A stretch of DNA of 64,000 bases from Collybiopsis luxurians FD-317 M1 (taxonomy: Eukaryota; Basidiomycota; Agaricomycetes; Agaricales; Omphalotaceae): NCBI GenBank assembly GCA_000827265.1, contig KN834771.1, positions 713,407 to 777,406 of the forward strand, given 5' to 3'. The translations under genes were made by a program, and so were the position numbers. Position 1 is the stretch's first letter. Every line of letters begins with the position of its first letter. Positions 57,503 to 64,000 of this stretch are shown piece by piece. The notes under the pieces are model-generated. The model was not told the origin of the DNA and did no database searches. It saw nothing but the letters and a program-made list of their open reading frames with translations.

Positions 57503-59920
57503 GCGAGGGTACGGATACGGGTGCAGGTACCAGTCATGAAGCGGGTGCGTGTTCCTTCACAATAAAGGTCTCGTGTTTGACTAGCGGCAGTAGCGGTGGG
57601 ATGAAAGTAGGAGCTTGAGGTCGTTTATTACGCCAGTGCCCATCCGTATCTACCTCCGCTCCCAGCTCTGCCTCCGCCTCTTCCGTCCGCTTCCGCTTCT
57701 CCCTGACGGTCATCACATGAGCGTACGGTACGCATACGGCGGGTGAGCAAATGTAACGGACACGAATCCGGATGCGGGCACGGGCACGCAGAAACCGAAT
57801 AAATTGAAGGGTGAACACACCCCCCTAGCACGCCAAAGGACGGACTCCCGCATCGTCAGCATAGACGCTCTTGATCGTTGTCTAGGCTGAGATCGAAATC
57901 AGAGCTTCACCTGCGTTTCACGTCTTTTTCTTTCTCTCTGAATCAGAATTGGACGCGGATGATGAGGACTTCCGAATCGGACGTAATCTGAGAGGAGGAT
58001 TGACTCGAGCTCTGACTCATCGTCTTCATCTGTGCTCCTGTCGTTGCGTTCCAAATCCCCAACCCCCCCTCCGGTCCCATCTTCTCAACAGCGCAATCCT
58101 CACCCTCGAAATCCCCGAAAGTCATGCATCCCGCTCTTCATGTGAAAGAGACTTCAGATAATCCAATTCTGTTTTGGGTGTTCCCCTTCCTCCCCATCCT
58201 CTCCCGTTCCTTGACCTTGACCCGCTCATTCTCTTTGGGAGCTGGGACCTTCATCCTTACCCTTACACCACCGTCATCGTCATGCATCATCACCATCTCC
58301 CTGAACAGCACTTTAACCTCCGCACAAACGCACCCTCGCAGGATACCCATTCCAAATATCCACATCTCACCCTCTCCAGGAGCCAGATACCCAGACCCAT
58401 CCTCGAACTATCCCGTCCCGCCGTATAGGGAGATCTCATCTGGTACGTGTAACGTCGATTCATTTCCATCAAGTTTGACATTGCGATACAGGTTGGGAGT
58501 TAGGTCACGATTCGTCTTGTTTCTCTCCCTCCGTCGCGTTGGCCCCAGCGTTCTTCTTCGGCAGCACATGCCCTCTGTGTCCATCCAACACAGTAGGTAA
58601 GAACGGCGAAGCATCGAAAGACTCGGCACCGAAACCAATTCATCCGATGGAACGGAGGCAAGATACTGATAGCATTCGCCGCAGTAGCTGCAGCGGGGCC
58701 ATCTGAATCCTTATTGCCCTTGACCTTTGTCCGAGCGCCAGCGATGTTTTGTCGAAGGCTGCAGGAAACTTACAGGGAACCAGCGGACTCGAGAACATAA
58801 TAGGTTACGTCAGCTTAATAAGCTAGCGGAAGGATTTTTTTCAGGTCCCCGCAAATGCAGTATAACAAGCCTTCGGCTTGCACCCGTCGCTATCGCGACG
58901 GGTGGGGGGTTAATATCAAGTCCGCTCGGGATGAACCTTCGGCTCACCCCTCACACATTGCACTCGAGACGGCGCTCAAAAGTGATTAGTAATTATTAGT
59001 CATTATTAGTCATCCAACAGACGTCTAAAAGTTCCCAGGTTTTATAATATAGGAAATATAGGATGTATGTTTACATCGCCATAGATGGCAGATACTGGTT
59101 GACATGATGTTATAGGGCAGATAGACATTGGAAGCAAGGTTGGTTCCGCTGGTACCTGGTAGACAACTGTACTGACCATAAAATTATGAGAAGCCGCCTG
59201 ATATTCCTGAACCCCTTGCATTCAAAATTATTGAAACCATGTGCGAGGGGCAAGATGTTGCCCCATCTGAAGGCCATGGAGGTGTGCGCATCTACGGATC
59301 TTACTGTCATCGAGCAAATTTTAGGACATAGGTGAGTATCATATTGTAAACTTGTAAACATCGCGTGCAAACACCATTCTCACATTGACCAAATAGGGTG
59401 TTGCAGACTACTGACAAGGACGATTGGGGGGGCGCTTGTTACAATGCCAGCAACCTGACAGCAACCTGAGAGGACATGGAGGCATTGACATGGGTGCGGA
59501 AGAGCTTCTCATATGTGTTAGATTGACTATTCCTGGGATTACATAGTTCAACATCGATACTGTCTACGAATGCCGAGTTACGACGATAGGGGATCCTAGT
59601 ATTAAGGTGATGCAATAAGAGAACTGCGAGAATGAGGATTTGATGATGCAATTATGAATCCTATGTATATAATATATCAGTGACACGGTGTTATGGTACA
59701 ACTCACTTGCAGGTAAGGCGAGAATCACGGGTGTGAGAGGGGGAATGGTGGGTGTCAGCGGTCTTTGGTAGGTTGAAAGTGTTAGAAACATTGCTGGAAG
59801 GTAATACAATGACTGTATGCCTAGGGATGTGCATGGTCAGGTCACTGACGTATGACCCGACCCTACTGCTGGGTCAAGATTTTCACTAACCCTTGACCCA
59901 AGGTCAACAGGAAATATAGC
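57503..59920. other. Stretch without supported genes, with a hairpin pair
   Basis: CG-rich ORFs exist on both strands between 57530 and 58640 (for example minus 58365-58138 and 58125-57943, same frame, with Ser-rich ends), but no domain could be recognised and strand choice is unclear. At 58866-58904 two hairpins stand side by side: CAAGCC-TTC-GGCTTG and CACCCGTCGC-TATC-GCGACGGGTG. 59000-59900 shows only short ORFs. Confidence 0.35.
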
Positions 59921-60016
59921 TGTAGGGCTTGTAATTGGAAGCACGCTCATGTGCTTCCCCGATTCATGGTCCACGCTACGTCATTCACTCATGTCACTCT
60001 ACATCATTAGCTTAGG

Positions 60017-60027
60017 GTATATAAGGA
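60017..60027 (+). promoter_or_regulatory. TATA-like box of second retrotransposon
   Basis: GGTATATAAGG, about 400 bp upstream of the first gag ATG, in the candidate 5' LTR. Confidence 0.4.
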
Positions 60028-60423
60028 CATGTAGCTCATATCGATGCCCCCCAGTTCCTTACATCCCTCTTTCCTCTTGACCACCACCATCCCCCATCTT
60101 CATACCTGCATATAGAGACGTTTTGCCTGTTCACTTGTGTGATTGTGAGTCCAATCACTCCCTCCCTTGTTCCCCTTAGTATTGCACACCCTGCATGCTT
60201 CCACTTTTTTTTGAACCTCGCTCTACATCTAACCTGTTGCCTGCCCCCTTGACATACACCGTACATATCACCTGTGCATTGCACCGCTCTCCTCACTTCC
60301 CTCTCCCCACTGTATCTGTACTCTGTCCCACCCTTGCCAGTTCCCGGTCTCGCTTGACTCACGTTCTCTTTTTATCTTCCTTCCATCATTTAATAATCAG
60401 TCACCCACCTTCCTCTAACTGCC

Positions 60424-63400
60424 ATGTATAACAGATACTCGACTCGACGTGTTGCTCGGCAACTCTCGACACTATCTGAACTGCCCTTCTTCTCCAAAAC
60501 CTCACTCCCCTCTCCTCTATCCCCCCCAACCATGCCCTCATGCCCACTGGTCTCTCATACCGCAGTGGAATCCGACTCTGAGTCTGATTCCGAGAATCCC
60601 ACGTACTTCAATAGCTCATCCCGATCCTCTGTCCCCATGTCTTCCAACAGCTCCTCTGTCATTTATGCCAAGCTCGTCCCCGCTCCAAACGAGTACAGTG
60701 CCCCTGGCCACTTGTCTGTTGGCAAATGCATGCCTAAGGTTCTCCATGCGGTCTGACATAACCACATGAACTACTTCGAGTTTAAAGGCATTGCCGCTGA
60801 CGACCAGGTCAGGAAGATCCTTGGCACATTCGAGGACAAAAGCATTCACTCCTGGATTGGGTCCAAACGTGACCATCTAGTTGGACTGACTTATGATTCC
60901 TTCTTCCTTGAACTCCGCACCTTTGCCCTCGACAAGGGCTGGGCAGAAAGCTCGTACCGCAAACTTTGTAATTTGCGCATGCCTGAAAACCTCTCTGTCC
61001 CCATCTATAACTTCTCCCTCCAGATCGTTGCTGGTAACGCACTCTTGAAAGGAACCTCTCAATACCAGGACAACGAGGGTCTGAAAGAGATCCTGATCAA
61101 TGGTCTCGATGAATCTCTTATGGCTATATATACCGACTGCAAGATTGACAATGAACTGAACGATGACCACCTCATTTTCTCCCTGGTGTTCACCAAGTTT
61201 GTCAAAGCTCTTGAGACCCTTGACGACACTCGCCACCATGCCCTCCACCAGGTTACCATTGCGGCCGACCAGTTCCTCGCTTCTTGTTCCCACTCCTCCT
61301 CCCATTCCTCAACTCCACTATCCTCCAGCTCAAATGCAAACCACGCGCGACGAATGAACCATTCCTCCCTTTCCCAGTTGAGTGGCACCGCCGACCAGAA
61401 CACACCCACTCAGAATAGGTTCCAAGGCATTGGCCTCCCCCCGTTGACTGCTGATGAATGTCAACTTCTCTCTACCCATAGTGGTTGCTTCAAATGCCGC
61501 TCCTTCTATGTCTCCTGCTGAGGTCGCGACCAGACCCATGAGTTCCCTGTTCCCTCAGGTGATGGCTACAAAGAGCTCACTGCTGCGGATGCTGAGAAGG
61601 CCCGTCGCCAGTGCAGACCAAAGACAGCCCAGGCAAAGCCCATTGCAAGCATCACGGAAACCTCAGACACTGCGTCGCCCATGTTCCCAAGCGCTGTTCT
61701 TGGCAACGGCACTGACTCTGAGGAAGAGGTAAGCACCCCATCTCCGGTTCCCCACTCTGTTCCCCATTTTCGTTGGGCATGTCATGTCTCTGGGCCAAAA
61801 AGCCCTTTTCCTGTATCTGTCCGCGCCCTTCTTGATGATGGTGCTCACCTTGCCCTTATTCACCCAGACCTTGTAAACTGTCTTGGACTCCCTCGCAAGA
61901 AGTTACTCTCACCAATTCCTGTTTCTGCAGCTTTCACCAAGTCTGGAGAGGATCGTACCCTTTTGTCTGAATATGTCAATGTTGTTGTCTCCTCCCCCGA
62001 CGGTCATTTCACTTCCCGTTCTGTCCCCTTTATTATAGCTCCAGAGCTCTGTGTCCAGCTACTCCTAGGATTACCTTGGCTCTCACATAACAAGTTTGTA
62101 GTCAACTATCATTCCCGTACTTGTACCCACAAACCATCCGGTTTTGATATTCTGCACCCCCCTCCTGTTGTCACTCCTTGTTCTTATGAATTGAAACCCT
62201 TTGTCACTCTTAAAGCTGATCTGACCAAAATCGAGCACCGCAACTGCAAGCACCAGAAAGCCTTGTTGTCAGAGCTGAAAAATACCTGCGCTAGTTGGTC
62301 TGCCGAATTCCCTCCTGAATGTGATTGGTCTCTGGGAATTGATGTAGTTGCTGCTGTTCGCCACCATATTGAAACACTGGCTAATATCGATGTGCTCAGA
62401 GAAAAGGAAGCAGCACTGATTGAGAAATACAGGTGCATCTTTGAACCCATTCCTCATGTTTCTGACCTACCCACTGAAGTAACAGCCAAGATTCAGCTGA
62501 AAGAAGCTCATAAGACTATTGCATCCTGTTCATATTGCTGCCCCCACAAGTTCCGAGCAGCATGGCAGATGCTCATCCAGTTGCGTCTTGATAGTGGAAT
62601 GATTCGACCCTCCGACTCACCCTTTGCGTCACCCTCCTTCATCATTCCAAAAGCTGACCCTTCGGCCCTCCCCTGTTGGGTCGCCGATTACTGCCAGCTC
62701 AATGACAACACTGTGTCAGATGCACACCCTCTTCCTCATATTGATAACATCCTTGCAGATTGCGCACGAGGCCTAATCTGGGGTAAGATTGACATGACAG
62801 ACTCGTTTTTTCAGACCCGAATGGACGACAACTCTATCCCACTCACTGTGATTTCGACCCCCTTTGGACTGTTTGAGTGGACAGTAATGCCACAGGGTCT
62901 AAAGAACTCACCCGCTATCCACCAGCATTGTGTCACGAATGCGCTCTGGCATTTGATAGGAAAAATTTGCCACGTCTATGTCAATGACATTATCATCTGG
63001 TCTAGCTCTGTTGAAGAACATATCCGCAATGTCGAATTGGTACTCATGGCCCTCAAAGCTGCGCAGCTATACTGCAACCTGAAGAAGTGCAAGCTCTTTG
63101 CCTTCGAAGTTGATTTCCTTGGCCACCACATCTCTACAGATGGCATCGCTGCCAATGACAAGAAAGTTGACTGGATTCTGCAATGGCCGTCCTCTAGAAC
63201 CCTGAAACAACTTAGAGCCTTCTTGGGCCTCGTTCGCTACATCGCCGATTTCCTCCCCCGTCTTGCAGAGCAAACTGACATCCTGACACAGCTCACAATG
63301 ACCAAGGACTTAGATAAGGACAATCTCCCTTGGGAGCCCATCCACGAATTGGCCTTTGATAAGATCAAGGAGATCGTTACAGGCCACGAATGTCTTACAG

Positions 63401-63615
63401 TGATAGACCACAACCTGCTCGACACCCATAAAATCTTTGTTACAACTGATGCAAGCGATCGCTGCTCCGGTGCAGTGCTAAGCTTTGGCAAAACTTGGGA
63501 AACTGCGCATCCAGTGTCCTTCGACTCACGCACCTTCAAGGGTGCCGAACTCAACTATCCCGTTCATGAAAAGGAACTGCTCGCCATCATTCGTGCACTT
63601 CAGGCAACCACCTGA
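60424..63615 (+). pseudogene. gag-pol of second Ty3/gypsy element, lacking integrase
   Basis: A single reading frame is broken only by TGA at 60754-60756 and 61519-61521, both where arginine is likely. The Gag part includes NYFEFKGIAADDQVRKILG and KLCNLRMPENLSVPIYNF, with a Cys pair (GCFKCRSF) near its end. Protease: RALLDDGAHLALIHPDLV and LLLGLPWLSHNKF. Reverse transcriptase: SFIIPKADPSALPCWVADY, GKIDMTDSFFQTRMD, STPFGLFEWTVMPQGLKNSP, and the active site YVND at 62977-62988 in place of YVDD. RNase H begins VTTDASDRCSGAVLSF and ends after PVHEKELLAIIRALQA. The element differs clearly from the chromovirus at 30 kb. Confidence 0.9.
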
Positions 63616-64000
63616 CAGCCCTAATTAGGATAATTTTTCAATGTCAAAAATTTATTCTAAGAAGGTCATCCAGGAGGCCTTTAGCCCATCCTAACTTAGG
63701 GGTGGCTACAGCCTACATTTTTCAATATAGCCCAGGCTGCAGCCTATTTAGCCCAAAACTTTCTAAGCACAAGTTATGCCCTTCTTAGCCTTTCATATCT
63801 TTTTTGATTATATTGGAAGTAGATGAAAATAGTGGGTTAGTTACATTGCTCATTTGACACTTACACTAATATTTAGCCTGTTATATTTAGAAACTCTGCT
63901 TTTCAAAATGACCAAAAGATAAAAACACTCTAAAGTGNGATATAGTTCAGTGGCTAATAATGAGACCAGCTTCAAAATGTCAATCAGTACAGAAGCTTCT
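63616..64000. other. AT-rich DNA replacing the rest of the retroelement
   Basis: No coding content. It contains repeated TAGCCC, CAGCC and GGCTGCAG words (63680-63760), which suggest the end of another mobile element inserted into the RNase H region. One unresolved base (n) lies at about 63938. Confidence 0.35.

Larger units (their letters stand above)
59921..63615 (+). mobile_element. Ty3/gypsy-type retrotransposon, truncated in RNase H
   Basis: The gag-pol frame at 60424-63615 is preceded by a probable 5' LTR. A candidate start is TGTAGGGCTTG at about 59921, with the TATA-like TATATAAGG at about 60019. The end of the LTR was not defined, since no second LTR is in the window. At 63615 the coding sequence stops within RNase H and unrelated AT-rich DNA begins, so integrase and 3' LTR are absent or displaced by an insertion beyond the window. 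Confidence 0.75.

Noticed and set aside
58124..58600. 158-codon Ser/Thr/Pro-rich plus-strand ORF
   Set aside because: Low-complexity reading of CG-rich DNA that is open in several frames on both strands; no evidence favours it.
1..64000. tRNA, rRNA or snRNA genes
   Set aside because: No cloverleaf A/B-box pair or conserved rRNA stretch was recognised by eye; a covariance-model scan would be needed to exclude small ones.

Overview
The window looks like a gene-and-transposon mosaic from an Agaricomycete (mushroom-forming basidiomycete) genome. Genes are split by many 45-75 nt introns. Recognisable proteins include VPS26, a mitochondrial class-III aminotransferase, a fungal acetolactate-synthase-like enzyme, a DUF6533-type membrane protein and C2H2 zinc-finger proteins. 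The repeats include a chromodomain Ty3/gypsy element, a second Ty3/gypsy element, an integrase-core DNA transposon and several MITEs. No rRNA, tRNA or CRISPR array was recognised.

Layout. 1-15.5 kb is mainly genic: a TPP enzyme (-, cut by the edge), VPS26 (+), a seven-span membrane protein (+), a 487-bp TA-flanked MITE, a secreted SMP-30-like beta-propeller (+), a convergent aminotransferase (-) and a small two-finger C2H2 gene (-). 15.5-22 kb is CpG-poor decayed DNA with a dead protein-kinase gene and a dead zinc-finger paralogue. 22.1-44.6 kb holds a direct duplicate of the propeller/aminotransferase segment (about 10.06-13.0 kb), shattered by three nested insertions: (i) a 5.8-kb DNA transposon (23076-28850) with a transposase and, head to head with it, an alpha-kinase gene; (ii) a solo LTR (28909-29570); (iii) a 13.7-kb chromovirus (30444-44159). 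The chromovirus has long ORFs ahead of gag and a two-gene antisense module between pol and the 3' LTR. The four leftover pieces line up with the parent segment at nearly the right total length. 44.6-54.6 kb holds MITEs, a DUF6533 membrane-protein gene, fragments of it and of the zinc-finger family, and a 3.5-kb DNA element with long inverted ends. 54.6-56.1 kb is a C2H2 gene (-) whose N-terminal part is built from four tandem copies of a two-exon unit. 56-60 kb has little that can be supported. 60.4-63.6 kb is a second Ty3/gypsy gag-pol, cut off inside RNase H.

How it fits together. The repeats share one decay signature: CGA arginine codons have become TGA, and CG has become TG or CA. This fits cytosine methylation with deamination, or a RIP-like process. 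It has turned reverse-transcriptase YxDD motifs into YLDN and YVND, and the kinase DFG into DFS. Host genes keep their CG-rich codons. The two most unusual items are the alpha-kinase cargo bounded by the same terminal repeats as the transposase, and the antisense coiled-coil/Cys-rich genes bracketed by two polypurine tracts in the chromovirus. Exon borders given here were placed by eye from splice motifs, open frames and remembered family conservation. No search was run.
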